Below are positions 44,649 through 55,652 of a stretch of DNA of 64,000 nt, in pieces. How positions within the stretch are numbered: the stretch's first letter is position 1; each line of letters opens with the position of its first letter. The DNA comes from Curtobacterium sp. PhB115 (GTDB lineage: Bacteria; Actinomycetota; Actinomycetes; Actinomycetales; Microbacteriaceae): positions 226,560-290,559 of the forward strand of contig NZ_RJKR01000009.1 in assembly GCF_003752025.1 (NCBI RefSeq), written 5' to 3'. A model generated the notes under the pieces. That model was not told the DNA's origin and searched no databases. It was given only the letters and a program-made list of their open reading frames with translations. Both the position numbers and the translations under genes were made by a program.

Positions 44649-45186
44649 CAGTGTGCGAGGTTCCGCCCGGTGTGCGGGGCTCGCGGGCTCGCACGGTGGT
44701 CGGTACCTCGCACCGTGCGGACGGGGGCGCGGCGCGTGGTGCGTCCAGGGCTGCGAGCCGCAGTGTGCGAGGTTCCGCTCAGTGTGCGGGGCGCGCGGGC
44801 TCGCACGGTGGTCGGTACCTCGCACCGTGCGGACGGGGGGCCCGGTGCACGCCCGGCACGGCGCCTCCGGCCTGGCGCGTGGTGCGTCCAGGGCCGCGGG
44901 CCGCAGTGTGCGAGGTTCCGCTCGGTGTGCGGGGCTCGCGGGCTCGCACGGTGGTCGGTACCTCGCACCGTGCGGACGGGAGGCCCGGCGCACGCCCGGC
45001 ACGGCGCCTCCGGCCTGGCGCGTGGTGCGTCCAGGGCCGCGGGCCGCAGTGTGCGAGGTTCCGCCCGGTGTGCGGGGCTCGCGGGGTCGCACGGTGGTCG
45101 GTACCTCGCACCGTGCGGACGAGGACCTCGCACGGTGCGGGGCGCACCTCGCGCCGTGGGGACGAGGACCTCGCACGGTGCGAGGT
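44649..45186. repeat. Array of ~143-bp repeats with CCTCGCAC/GTGCGAGG motifs
   Basis: Four units start with CAGTGTGCGAGG at 44649, 44761, 44904 and 45047. Units 2 and 3 are 143 bp long; unit 1 is 112 bp and lacks a GGAGGC-type palindrome insert. GTGCGAGG occurs at 44653, 44765, 44908, 45051 and 45178; CCTCGCAC at 44706, 44818, 44961, 45104, 45126 and 45169. The array ends in a perfect ACCTCGCAC-G-GTGCGAGGT dyad (45168-45186) 14 nt from the corA stop. It fills most of the 590-bp gap between two convergent genes and encodes nothing credible. Confidence 0.9.
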
Positions 45187-45199
45187 CAGCGGGTGCGCG

Positions 45200-46171
45200 T
45201 CAGAGCCAGTCGCGGGCCTTGAACACGCGGTAGAGCACGAGCGACGACACCACGATCAGGGCGAGCGAGACGTAGAGCCCGCTCCAGGCGCCCTCGCCGG
45301 GGAAGGTCACGTTCTGCCCGAAGAACCCGGTGATGGCCGTGGGGATCGCGATGATCGCCGCCCAGCTCGTCACCTTCTTCATCACCGTGTTCTGCCGGTT
45401 CGAGGCGAGGTTGAGGTTGGTGTCGAGGACGCTGGACACTGCGTCGCGGAGCTGGTCGACCGAGTCCGCGATCGAGACGAGGTGGTCCTCGACGTCGCGG
45501 AAGTAGGGGCGGATGCCGTCGGCGATCGTCTCCGCGTCACCGTGCAACAGCGAGGCGACGCTGTCCCGCGTCGGCACGACCAGCCGTCGGAGCACACCGA
45601 GGGCCTTCCGCAGCCGGAACGACCGGCGCTGGATCTGCTTCTCGCGGGCGCTGCCGCGTTCGAACAGGTCGTCCTCCAGGTCGTCGATCTGTCGTTCGAT
45701 GTCCTCGACCGTGTCGGTGGCGTGGTCGACGACGGCGTCGAGCAGCGCCCAGACGAGCCAGGGCACACCGTGTTCGGCGATGTCGGCGTTGGCGTCGAGT
45801 CGGTGCTCCATGGCGGTGGTGTCGACATCGGCGCCGTGGATGGTGACGAGCGCGTGCTCGGTGACGAACGCCTTGACCTCGTGGGTCACGAGCTCGCCCG
45901 ACTCATCGGTGCCCCCGACGTCGTAGACGACCAGGAACAGGCTGTCCCGGTACCGGTCGAGCTTCGGTCGCTGCCCCCGTTCGACGGCGTCCTCTCCGGC
46001 CAGGGCGTGGATCCCGAGCTCGCCCTCGACCTGTTCGAGGTCTGCGCGCTCCGGGTCGGTGTAGTCGACCCACACGAAGGTGTCGTCGTGCCCGATGAAG
46101 TCGGAGATCTGGTCGACCGGGAAGTCGTGTTCCGCCGTCCTGCCGTTCCGCCACGCCCGTGTCCTGACCAT
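45200..46171 (-). CDS. corA: CorA-family divalent cation transporter
   Basis: A 323-residue channel subunit. A cytosolic funnel domain (residues 1-255) with long helices is followed by two C-terminal TM helices. The pore loop after the first reads TGFFGQNVTFPG, where classical CorA has GMN; a GxN variant of this kind is common in actinobacteria. It mediates Mg2+ and related ion flux. ATG 46171 is set by TAGGCT ending 7 nt upstream. It is leftward and ends at the repeat array. Confidence 0.9.
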   Translation of the reverse strand: MVRTRAWRNGRTAEHDFPVDQISDFIGHDDTFVWVDYTDPERADLEQVEGELGIHALAGEDAVERGQRPKLDRYRDSLFLVVYDVGGTDESGELVTHEVKAFVTEHALVTIHGADVDTTAMEHRLDANADIAEHGVPWLVWALLDAVVDHATDTVEDIERQIDDLEDDLFERGSAREKQIQRRSFRLRKALGVLRRLVVPTRDSVASLLHGDAETIADGIRPYFRDVEDHLVSIADSVDQLRDAVSSVLDTNLNLASNRQNTVMKKVTSWAAIIAIPTAITGFFGQNVTFPGEGAWSGLYVSLALIVVSSLVLYRVFKARDWL

Positions 46172-46178
46172 GCCGGTC

Positions 46179-46184
46179 AGCCTA
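46179..46184 (-). promoter_or_regulatory. -10 box for leaderless corA
   Basis: On the minus strand TAGGCT, 7 nt, then ATG 46171. The sequence between is too short for a ribosome-binding site. Confidence 0.55.
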
Positions 46185-46190
46185 GTGAGA

Positions 46191-46220
46191 CGGCCGGCCC
46201 CGGGGATCCGGGGCCGGCCG
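46191..46220 (-). terminator. Hairpin between the 887-aa gene and corA
   Basis: CGGCCGGCCCCGG (46191-46203) pairs with CCGGGGCCGGCCG (46208-46220) around GGAT. It is 35 nt past the stop of the large membrane gene. Confidence 0.8.
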
Positions 46221-46254
46221 TCGTCCGCCGTGTTGCGGTGGTGCCGCGTCGGCG

Positions 46255-48918
46255 TCAGTAGGCGGAGACGAGCTTGCCGTCCTCGACGGTCAGGTACTCG
46301 TAGACGTCGAAGCTGTCCTCGCCGTGCTCCTTGTCCCCGAAGTACGACGTGTAGTCGTAGGTCACGACGCCGTCCTTCGTGCTCTGCACCATCACGGTGC
46401 CGGAACCGGAGGCCTCGACCTCGAGCTCGGGCATCGTCGTGACGTCGTACCGGACGGCGCCGTCGGCGTCGTAGGGGCCGTACCAGGGGCAGCCGCTCAG
46501 TGCGCTGAGGTCGGTCTTCGCGGCGCAGTCGTCGATCAGGTCCGACACGTACTGCTCGGCGTCCTGCTGCAGCGCCTTCGTGGCGGTCGGCTGGAAGTCG
46601 ACGTAGCCGGAGGACGTGGCGCCGACGGCGAGCTCCTCGGTGCCGCCGGTGAAGTACTTCGTCCCGCCGACCTTCACCTCGTAGGTGCCCGGGTAGGCGA
46701 GCGACGAGAACTTCCCGTCGCTGATCTCGCCGACCTTCTTCCCGCCGACCGTGACCGGTGCGCCCTCGAGGACGTCCGAGGCGGTCAGGGTGACGTTCTG
46801 GGCGAGCGGCTCGGTGACACGCCACTCGTCCTTCACGAGGAAGGAGGTGCCGGTCCGGCGGAGGGTCACCTGGCCGGAGCGGTTCTTGCCGTCCTGGGTG
46901 TAGCTGACGGTGGCGGTGGCACTGTCACCGCTCGACGCGACCCGGCCGACGCGGACGTCGGTGGGGCGGTCCTTCGCGCTCTTCAGCACGGCGGAGTCGA
47001 GCATCGCCGAGTCGTCGGGGACGTCGCTGAGGCGCCCGGCGGTGGCGGCGTCCCCGTCGGCGATGGCCTGGACGTACGACTTCACCGTCGGGGCAGGACC
47101 CCAGACGTTGGCACGGAGCACGCTCGTGGTGACGGCACCGGCGATCACGACGACCACGACGGCACCACCGGCGATGAGCGAGCGGACCAGGATCTTCTTC
47201 GCACGGGGCGACATCGGGGCCGGGGCGGGAGCGCCGCCGCCGATGAAGGGTTGCGCCGGCTGGCCGTACTGGTCGGCGCCGACGCCTGGCGTGGCGGACC
47301 AGGCGGGCGCTGCGGACCATGCGGCCGCGCCAGGAGCTGCAGCACCGGGAGCGGCCGTGGTGCCGTCAGCCGGAGCAGAGGCCGGAGCTGCGGGCGAAGC
47401 TGCGGCCGGAGCTGCGGCCGGAGCAGAGGCCGGACCAGCGGCCGGAGCGTCGGACGCCGCCGCAGTGTCACCGTGGACGACCGGCGCCGCACCGGGGAAG
47501 GTCGGCGCTGCACCGGCGAACCCGGCCTCCGGGAACGCCGACTTCGGCGCGAGGACCGGCCGCGGGTCGGTGCCCACGAGCCGCGAGGTCCGCAGGACCA
47601 CCCCGCCGCCGAGGCGGGGGAGCAGCACGGGTGCGAGGTACCGCGCGACGAACTCGATCGCGCCACCCCAGAGCGCGAACACGAGCGGGGTCCACGGCGC
47701 GACACCGACCGAACCGGCACCGTCCACCGCGCTGATCCCGGTGGCCTGGTACGAGACGACGCCGGTGCCGAGCACGAAGACGAGCAGCCCGAGCGCGAGC
47801 CACACCACGGGGGTGACGACCCAGTCGAGCGTCCCGCGGACCCGGTCGTTGCGCCGGACGGCGAGTGCGAGCCCCGCGGCGACCGAGGTGACGAGCACGA
47901 ACAGCACGACGAGCCAGGTCCACCCGCCGGCACCGCTGAACACCGAGGCCGTGTCGCTCGCCGAGCCGAGGCCGGACACCCCGACGCCGCCGAAGAAGCC
48001 GAGCGCCGTGAGCGCCACGGCGACGTTGCCGATGAAGACCGGGAGCGCCACACCCCACGACGGCTGGGCGATGAGCGCGACGACGATCACGACGACGACG
48101 ATGACGGCGACGAGGGCGACGAGCTGCGAGGCGGCGACCCGGAGGGTCCCCAGCACCCGTGCGGCGAAGACGTTCGTGCCGGTGAACACCGACGGCCGGG
48201 CGAGCAGGGCTGCGAGCGCACCGATGACGAAGGCACCGAGGATGCTGCCGACGCCGACCGCGTGCACGGGGTCGATGGACACACCGGACTGCGCGGGGAA
48301 CCGGATCGCCAGGATGCCGGCGGCGGCGTTGGTGAGCACGGTGGTGACGAGTCCGGACACGACCGCGGTCACGGTCACCGACGTACGGCCGAGGCCACGG
48401 GTGCGGATGCGACGTGTGAGGACCACGGCGAGCACGACCTGCGCGGCGAGCACGAGCACGGGCACGACCGCGAGGGCGCCGGAGCCGGAGCCGAGGAACC
48501 CGATCGATCCGGAGAGGTGCAGGCGTCCGAGGTCTGCGAGCGCCACGAGCTGCGCCGGGGTGCCGAGCAGGACGCTGACGCCGGAGAGGAGCGACTGCAC
48601 GTCGGGGGCGGCGGCGGACCCGAGGTCGCTGCCGGTCCCGCCGGTGGTGCCGACGCCGACGGACCCGCCGCCCCCGACCGCGGCGACGACCACGGTGAGG
48701 AGCAGGGAGATCGCCGCGACCACGTAGGCGGCGACCCAGCCGCCCACGGCGGCGAGCACGGAGGCGAGCCAGTCACGGCCGGTCAGCGAGTGCAGCGCGC
48801 GACCGAGTGCATCGGTCTGCGGCGCAGCGGGCTGCTGCCCGGAGTACGCAGCGGGCTGCTGCCCGGAGTACTGGGCCCCAGCGGGCGGGACGGGTGGGAC
48901 GGGCGGGGTGTCGCTCAC
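46255..48918 (-). CDS. Large polytopic membrane protein with extracytoplasmic domain, unknown function
   Basis: An 887-residue protein I cannot assign. The N-terminus has a Pro/Gln tract with a tandem YSGQQPAA repeat, then about nine or ten hydrophobic segments (residues ~50-470). A ~120-residue Ala/Pro/Ser linker follows, then a further TM helix near residue 585 (IAGGAVVVVVIAGAVTTSVL) and a ~270-residue C-terminal outer domain with beta-strand repeats and two or more Cys (DDCAAKTDLSALSGCPWYG). That last part resembles zinc-ribbon-less TcaA-type or DUF4878-like extracellular modules only loosely. Start is GTG 48918. It is divergent from otsA. Confidence 0.75.
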   Translation of the reverse strand: MSDTPPVPPVPPAGAQYSGQQPAAYSGQQPAAPQTDALGRALHSLTGRDWLASVLAAVGGWVAAYVVAAISLLLTVVVAAVGGGGSVGVGTTGGTGSDLGSAAAPDVQSLLSGVSVLLGTPAQLVALADLGRLHLSGSIGFLGSGSGALAVVPVLVLAAQVVLAVVLTRRIRTRGLGRTSVTVTAVVSGLVTTVLTNAAAGILAIRFPAQSGVSIDPVHAVGVGSILGAFVIGALAALLARPSVFTGTNVFAARVLGTLRVAASQLVALVAVIVVVVIVVALIAQPSWGVALPVFIGNVAVALTALGFFGGVGVSGLGSASDTASVFSGAGGWTWLVVLFVLVTSVAAGLALAVRRNDRVRGTLDWVVTPVVWLALGLLVFVLGTGVVSYQATGISAVDGAGSVGVAPWTPLVFALWGGAIEFVARYLAPVLLPRLGGGVVLRTSRLVGTDPRPVLAPKSAFPEAGFAGAAPTFPGAAPVVHGDTAAASDAPAAGPASAPAAAPAAASPAAPASAPADGTTAAPGAAAPGAAAWSAAPAWSATPGVGADQYGQPAQPFIGGGAPAPAPMSPRAKKILVRSLIAGGAVVVVVIAGAVTTSVLRANVWGPAPTVKSYVQAIADGDAATAGRLSDVPDDSAMLDSAVLKSAKDRPTDVRVGRVASSGDSATATVSYTQDGKNRSGQVTLRRTGTSFLVKDEWRVTEPLAQNVTLTASDVLEGAPVTVGGKKVGEISDGKFSSLAYPGTYEVKVGGTKYFTGGTEELAVGATSSGYVDFQPTATKALQQDAEQYVSDLIDDCAAKTDLSALSGCPWYGPYDADGAVRYDVTTMPELEVEASGSGTVMVQSTKDGVVTYDYTSYFGDKEHGEDSFDVYEYLTVEDGKLVSAY
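48824..48871. repeat. 24-bp perfect tandem repeat in the large membrane gene
   Basis: Two identical copies (48824-48847 and 48848-48871) encode two YSGQQPAA units near the N-terminus, so slippage would change the protein by eight residues in frame. Confidence 0.85.
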
Positions 48919-49040
48919 GGTTCGAGGGTCCTCTCCGGCCAGGAGGCCGGCGTCGCGCTCGAACGCCCGTGTCCCCCCGACACGAGCCTGCAGCGTACCG
49001 GAACCGTCGATCCGCCGTGAATCCGCTGTCCGGGCGCTGG

Positions 49041-49046
49041 TAGATT
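49041..49046 (+). promoter_or_regulatory. -10 box for leaderless otsA
   Basis: TAGATT, 7 nt, then GTG 49054. There is no Shine-Dalgarno sequence before the start. Confidence 0.6.
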
Positions 49047-49053
49047 CCGAGCC

Positions 49054-50638
<1,585 letters not shown>

Positions 50639-50646
<8 letters not shown>

Positions 50647-51421
50647 GACCACCACCGACGAGACCGCCATCAGCGCGGCCCTCGAGACGCTCGCGGCTGC
50701 GCCGCGACTGATCGTCGCCCTCGACTTCGACGGCACGTTGGCGCCCTTCGCCGACGACCCGTCGCAGGTCGGCGCACTGCCGGGGTCGTGGGCCGCGGTC
50801 CTCACCCTGCACCGCGCGAAGGACACCGAGGTGGTGCTCGTGTCCGGTCGCCCGCTCGGCAGCCTCGCGTCGGTGACGCACGCGCCGGAGGACATGGCGC
50901 TGGTGGGCTCGCACGGCGTGGAGTGGCGCGTCGACGGCCACGACGAGGCGACGCTCACCGAGGACGAGCTCCGACGGGTCGCCCGGATCGGGGCAGCCCT
51001 CGACGAGGTCGGCGAGCGGTACCCGGGCGTCGTCATCGAGCACAAGCCGGCCGGCCACGGGGTGCACACCCGACGCGTCTCGGCCGAGGTCGCGGCACAG
51101 GCGAACGCCGACGCCAGCCGGGCCGCGCACGACGCCGACCCCGACGTGCTCGAGCGCGGCGGCAAGGACATCGTCGAGTTCGCGGTGCGCCACGTCACCA
51201 AGGGCGACGCGATCGCTCGGCTCCGCGAGCTGCACGGCGCGGACGCGGTGTTCTTCGCCGGCGACGACGTCACCGACGAGGACGCCTTCCGCGTGCTCGG
51301 TGACGGCGACGTCGGCGTGAAGATCGGTCCGGGGGAGACCCGTGCCGGGTACCGCATCGCGGACCCGGCGGCGCTCACCGGGGTCCTGAAGCAGCTCGCC
51401 AGGGCACGCGCGACGCGCTGA
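50639..51421 (+). CDS. otsB: Trehalose-6-phosphate phosphatase
   Basis: A 260-residue HAD-type phosphatase that completes trehalose synthesis. Motif I is VALDFDGTLAPF, motif II VVLVSGRP, motif III Lys in GGKDIVEF and KGDAIARL, motif IV FFAGDDVTDEDAF. ATG 50639 has GGGAGG upstream and overlaps the otsA end by 8 nt, so translation is coupled. A further in-frame GTG sits just before it at 50636. Confidence 0.95.
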
Positions 51422-51502
51422 CCAAGGTGATCCGCGCCTCCCGACCGACACGCGTAACCATGCGAACGCATGAAGGTGCGCGACTGGTATCCCAATCCGT
51501 CC

Positions 51503-51508
51503 TAGACT
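51503..51508 (+). promoter_or_regulatory. -10 box for leaderless ilvD
   Basis: TAGACT, 6 nt, then ATG 51515. The hexamer and spacing are identical to those of pdtaS and the gene at 30059. Confidence 0.65.
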
Positions 51509-51514
51509 CGCTCC

Positions 51515-53209
51515 ATGCCTGATATCGACGTCAAGCCGCGCAGCCGGGTCGTCACCGACGGGATCGAAGCAACCACCTCGCGTGGCATGCTGCGGGCCGT
51601 CGGTATGGGAGACGAGGACTGGAGCAAGCCGCAGATCGGCATCGCGTCCTCGTGGAACGAGATCACGCCCTGCAACCTGTCGCTCGACCGCCTCGCGCAG
51701 GGTGCGAAGGAAGGCGTCCACTCCGGTGGCGGCTACCCGCTCCAGTTCGGCACCATCTCCGTCTCGGACGGCATCTCGATGGGCCACGAGGGCATGCACT
51801 TCTCGCTCGTCTCGCGCGAGGTCATCGCCGACAGCGTCGAGACCGTCGTGAACGCCGAGCGCCTCGACGGCACCGTCCTGCTCGCCGGCTGCGACAAGTC
51901 CCTGCCGGGCATGCTGATGGCCGCCGCGCGACTCGACCTGGCGAGCGTCTTCCTCTACGCGGGCTCGGTCATGCCGGGCTACGTGAAGCAGGCCGACGGC
52001 ACGATGAAGGAAGTCACGATCATCGACTCGTTCGAGGGCGTCGGCGCCTGCAAGGCCGGCACCATGAGCGAGGAAGAGCTCAAGAAGATCGAGTGCGCCA
52101 TCGTCCCGGGCGAGGGCGCCTGCGGTGGCATGTACACGGCCAACACCATGGCGAGCGTGGCCGAGGCCCTCGGCATGTCGCTGCCGGGCTCCGCCGCCCC
52201 GCCGAGTGCCGACCGTCGCCGCGACTACTACGCGCACCGCTCCGGCGAGGCCGTCGTGAACATGCTCGAGCACGGCATCACGGCGCGCCAGATCCTGACG
52301 AAGGAAGCCTTCGAGAACGCGATCGCCGTCGCGATGGCCCTCGGTGGCTCGACGAACGTCATCCTGCACCTGCTCGCCATCGCCTACGAGGCCGAGGTCG
52401 AGCTCTCGCTGGACGACTTCAACCGCATCGGTTCGAAGGTCCCGCACCTCGCCGACATGAAGCCCTTCGGCAAGTACGTCATGGTCGACGTGGACCGCAA
52501 CGGCGGCATCCCGGTGATCATGAAGGCACTGCTCGACGCCGGCCTGCTGCACGGCGACTGCCTCACCGTGACGGGCAAGACCGTCGCCGAGAACCTGGCC
52601 GAGATCGACCCGCCGGCACTCGACGGCGAGGTCTTCCGCACGCTCGACAACCCGATCCACGAGACCGGTGGCCTGACGGTCCTGCAGGGCACCTTCGCGC
52701 CAGAGGGCGCCGTCGTGAAGACCGCCGGCTTCGACGCCGAGGTGTTCGAGGGCCCCGCCCGGGTGTTCGACCGCGAGCGCGCCGCGATGGACGCCCTCAC
52801 GGAGGGCAAGATCCAGAAGGGCGACGTCGTCGTCATCCGCTACGAGGGTCCGAAGGGCGGCCCCGGCATGCGCGAGATGCTCGCCATCACCGCGGCCATC
52901 AAGGGCGCGGGCCTCGGCAAGGATGTACTACTCTTGACCGACGGACGATTCTCAGGCGGCACAACCGGCCTGTGCATCGGCCACATCGCACCGGAGGCAG
53001 TGGACGCAGGTCCAGTTGCCTTCGTGCGCGATGGCGACCGCATCCGTGTCGACATCGCGGCTCGCTCGCTCGACCTACTGGTCGACCCGACCGAGCTGGA
53101 GGCCCGCCGAGACGGCTGGGCCCCGCTGCCCCCGCGCTACACCCGCGGAGTCCTCGCGAAGTACGCCAAGCTCGTGAAGTCCGCTGCCCAGGGCGCGGTC
53201 ACGGGCTAG
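51515..53209 (+). CDS. ilvD: Dihydroxy-acid dehydratase
   Basis: A 564-residue Fe-S enzyme of valine and isoleucine synthesis that dehydrates 2,3-dihydroxy acids to 2-oxo acids. Cluster ligands lie in [11 protein letters not shown] and [14 protein letters not shown]; the C-terminal signature [17 protein letters not shown] is intact. About 150 bp encoding that signature use codons (GTA, CTA, TTG, TCA, ACA, GTT) rare elsewhere in the gene. It opens the ilv gene set; 45 nt separate it from ilvB. Confidence 0.97.
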   Translation: MPDIDVKPRSRVVTDGIEATTSRGMLRAVGMGDEDWSKPQIGIASSWNEITPCNLSLDRLAQGAKEGVHSGGGYPLQFGTISVSDGISMGHEGMHFSLVSREVIADSVETVVNAERLDGTVLLAGCDKSLPGMLMAAARLDLASVFLYAGSVMPGYVKQADGTMKEVTIIDSFEGVGACKAGTMSEEELKKIECAIVPGEGACGGMYTANTMASVAEALGMSLPGSAAPPSADRRRDYYAHRSGEAVVNMLEHGITARQILTKEAFENAIAVAMALGGSTNVILHLLAIAYEAEVELSLDDFNRIGSKVPHLADMKPFGKYVMVDVDRNGGIPVIMKALLDAGLLHGDCLTVTGKTVAENLAEIDPPALDGEVFRTLDNPIHETGGLTVLQGTFAPEGAVVKTAGFDAEVFEGPARVFDRERAAMDALTEGKIQKGDVVVIRYEGPKGGPGMREMLAITAAIKGAGLGKDVLLLTDGRFSGGTTGLCIGHIAPEAVDAGPVAFVRDGDRIRVDIAARSLDLLVDPTELEARRDGWAPLPPRYTRGVLAKYAKLVKSAAQGAVTG

Positions 53210-53254
53210 CGTCCGACACACGCCATCGCCACCTCTCCAGGCAAGGACCACCTC

Positions 53255-55078
53255 ATGCCCACGGAAGCAACACCGCTGTCCGCGGCCGCCGGTGCACGCC
53301 GGTCGCCGGAGATCCTGACCGGCTCGGGAGCCGTCCTCCGGACGCTCGAGCACCTCGGGATCACCGACGTCTTCGGCCTGCCGGGCGGTGCCATCATCCC
53401 GTTCTACGACGAGCTGATGGCCTCCACCACGATCCGCCATATCCTCGTCCGTCACGAGCAGGGCGCCGGCCACGCCGCCGAGGGCTACGCCTCGGCGTCC
53501 GGCAAGGTCGGCGTCGCCATCGCGACGTCGGGCCCCGGTGCCACGAACCTCGTCACGGCCATCGCCGACGCCTACATGGACTCGGTGCCGTTCATCGCGA
53601 TCACCGGCCAGGTGTTCTCGACGCTGATGGGCACCGACGCGTTCCAGGAAGCCGACATCGTCGGCATCACGATGCCGATCACGAAGCACTCGTTCCTCGT
53701 GACCGACCCGGCCGACGTGCCGGCGACCCTCGCCGCGGCGCACCTCATCGCGACGACCGGTCGACCCGGCCCCGTGCTGGTGGACATCACGAAGGACGCC
53801 CAGCAGAAGTCGGCTCCGTACGTCTGGCCGCCCAAGATCGACCTGCCCGGCTACCGTCCGGTCACCAAGGCGCACGGCAAGCAGATCACCGCGGCCGCGC
53901 AGCTCCTGGCCGAGGCCGAGCGTCCGGTGCTCTACGTCGGCGGTGGCGTCATCCGCTCCCGCGCGACCGCCGAGCTGCTCCGCTTCGCCGAGGCGACCGG
54001 TGCGCCGGTCGTGACGACGCTGATGGCACGAGGGGCGTTCCCCGACTCGCACCCGCAGCACCTCGGCATGCCCGGCATGCACGGCACCGTCCCGGCGGTG
54101 CTCGGCCTGCAGGACAGTGACCTCATCATCGCGCTCGGCGCCCGGTTCGACGACCGCGTGACCGGCAAGGCCGACGAGTTCGCACCCGACGCCAAGGTCG
54201 TGCACGTCGACATCGACCCCGCCGAGATCTCGAAGATCCGGTTCGCCGACGTCCCGATCGTGGGCGATGCCCGCGAGGTCCTGACCGACCTCCTCGATGC
54301 GTGGGGCGGGATCCCCGTCGACAGCCGTGCGTCGACCGCCGAGTGGTGGGCGAAGCTCGAGCAGCTCAAGGTCGACTTCCCGCTCGGCTACGCGGAACCG
54401 ACCGACGGGCTCCTCGCCCCGCAGGCGATCATCAAGCGCATCGGCGAGCTCTCCGGCCCCGAGGCGGTCTACGCCTCCGGCGTCGGCCAGCACCAGATGT
54501 GGTCGGCGCAGTTCATCAAGTACGAGCGACCGAACGCCTGGCTGAACTCCGGTGGTGCCGGCACGATGGGCTACTCCGTCCCGGCCGCCATGGGCGCGAA
54601 GGTCGCCCAGCCGGACCGCGTGGTCTGGGCGATCGACGGCGACGGCTGCTTCCAGATGACGAACCAGGAGCTCGCGACCTGCGTCATCAACGACATCCCG
54701 ATCAAGGTCGCGATCATCAACAACTCGTCGCTCGGGATGGTGCGGCAGTGGCAGACGCTGTTCTACGACGGCCGCCACTCCTTCACCGACCTCGAGACCG
54801 GCCACGAGTCGCGCCGAGTGCCGGACTTCGTGAAGCTCGCCGACGCGTACGGTGCCCTCGGCATCCGCGTCGAGAAGGCCGAGGACGTCGACGCCGCGAT
54901 CGAGCTCGCCCTCGCGACGAACGACCGACCCGTGGTCATCGACTTCGTCGTGAGCCGTGACTCGATGGTCTGGCCGATGGTGCCGCAGGGAGTCAGCAAC
55001 TCGTCCATCGAGTACGCCCAGGCCCTCGCCCCGACCTGGGACGACGAGGACGCCGACATGACGGGGGAAACCGCATGA
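53255..55078 (+). CDS. ilvB: Acetolactate synthase large (catalytic) subunit
   Basis: A 607-residue thiamine-diphosphate enzyme that condenses two pyruvates, or pyruvate with 2-oxobutyrate. Visible are the N-terminal [11 protein letters not shown] with the catalytic Glu in [14 protein letters not shown], the FAD-binding middle domain, and the ThDP motif [15 protein letters not shown] to [17 protein letters not shown] lies ahead of the ATG. Its stop overlaps ilvN by 4 nt. Confidence 0.97.
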   Translation: MPTEATPLSAAAGARRSPEILTGSGAVLRTLEHLGITDVFGLPGGAIIPFYDELMASTTIRHILVRHEQGAGHAAEGYASASGKVGVAIATSGPGATNLVTAIADAYMDSVPFIAITGQVFSTLMGTDAFQEADIVGITMPITKHSFLVTDPADVPATLAAAHLIATTGRPGPVLVDITKDAQQKSAPYVWPPKIDLPGYRPVTKAHGKQITAAAQLLAEAERPVLYVGGGVIRSRATAELLRFAEATGAPVVTTLMARGAFPDSHPQHLGMPGMHGTVPAVLGLQDSDLIIALGARFDDRVTGKADEFAPDAKVVHVDIDPAEISKIRFADVPIVGDAREVLTDLLDAWGGIPVDSRASTAEWWAKLEQLKVDFPLGYAEPTDGLLAPQAIIKRIGELSGPEAVYASGVGQHQMWSAQFIKYERPNAWLNSGGAGTMGYSVPAAMGAKVAQPDRVVWAIDGDGCFQMTNQELATCVINDIPIKVAIINNSSLGMVRQWQTLFYDGRHSFTDLETGHESRRVPDFVKLADAYGALGIRVEKAEDVDAAIELALATNDRPVVIDFVVSRDSMVWPMVPQGVSNSSIEYAQALAPTWDDEDADMTGETA

Positions 55079-55575
55079 GCCACGTCCTCTCCCTCCTCGT
55101 CGAGGACAAGCCGGGTCTGCTGACCCGCGTCGCCGGGCTGTTCGCCCGACGCGGGTTCAACATCGAGTCCCTCGCCGTCGGCAACACCGAGGTCGACGGC
55201 CTCAGCCGGATCACGGTCGTCGTCGACGTCGAGGACCTCCCGTTGGAACAGGTGACGAAGCAGCTCAACAAGCTGGTCAACGTCATCAAGATCGTCGAGC
55301 TGGACTTCTCGCAGTCCGTCCAGCGCGAGCACATGCTCGTGAAGGTCCGCGTCGACAACCAGACGCGCTCGGCGGTGCTCGAAGCAGTGAACCTGTTCCG
55401 TGCCCAGGTCGTCGACGTGGCGACCGACTCGCTCATCGTCGAGGTGACCGGTGACCCCGGCAAGATCCAGGCGATCCTCCGCGTGCTCGAGCCCTACGGC
55501 ATCAAGGAGCTCGCCCGTGCGGGACTCCTCGGCATGGGCCGCGGACCGAAGAGCATCACCGACCGGGTGCGCTGA
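55075..55575 (+). CDS. ilvN: Acetolactate synthase small (regulatory) subunit
   Basis: A 166-residue regulatory subunit. An N-terminal ACT domain ([31 protein letters not shown]) binds the feedback inhibitor valine, and a C-terminal ALS_ss domain follows from about residue 85 ([15 protein letters not shown]). It activates IlvB. The ATG overlaps the ilvB stop (ATGA), giving stoichiometric coupling. Confidence 0.97.
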   Translation: MSHVLSLLVEDKPGLLTRVAGLFARRGFNIESLAVGNTEVDGLSRITVVVDVEDLPLEQVTKQLNKLVNVIKIVELDFSQSVQREHMLVKVRVDNQTRSAVLEAVNLFRAQVVDVATDSLIVEVTGDPGKIQAILRVLEPYGIKELARAGLLGMGRGPKSITDRVR

Positions 55576-55652
55576 GCACCTGACGGACCCCCGGGTGGCC
55601 GACGTGCGGTCAGCCGCCCCCACAGACCACAGAACCAAGGAGACACACCCTC

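Noticed and set aside
44649..45186. CRISPR array
   Set aside because: The repeated units are long (112-143 bp) and nearly identical throughout, with no short repeat/unique spacer pattern and no cas genes.
43382..46261. A plus-strand open frame of 959 codons through the repeat array
   Set aside because: It is out of frame with the ArsB-like gene and antisense to corA. The repeated peptide it would encode only mirrors the DNA repeats.
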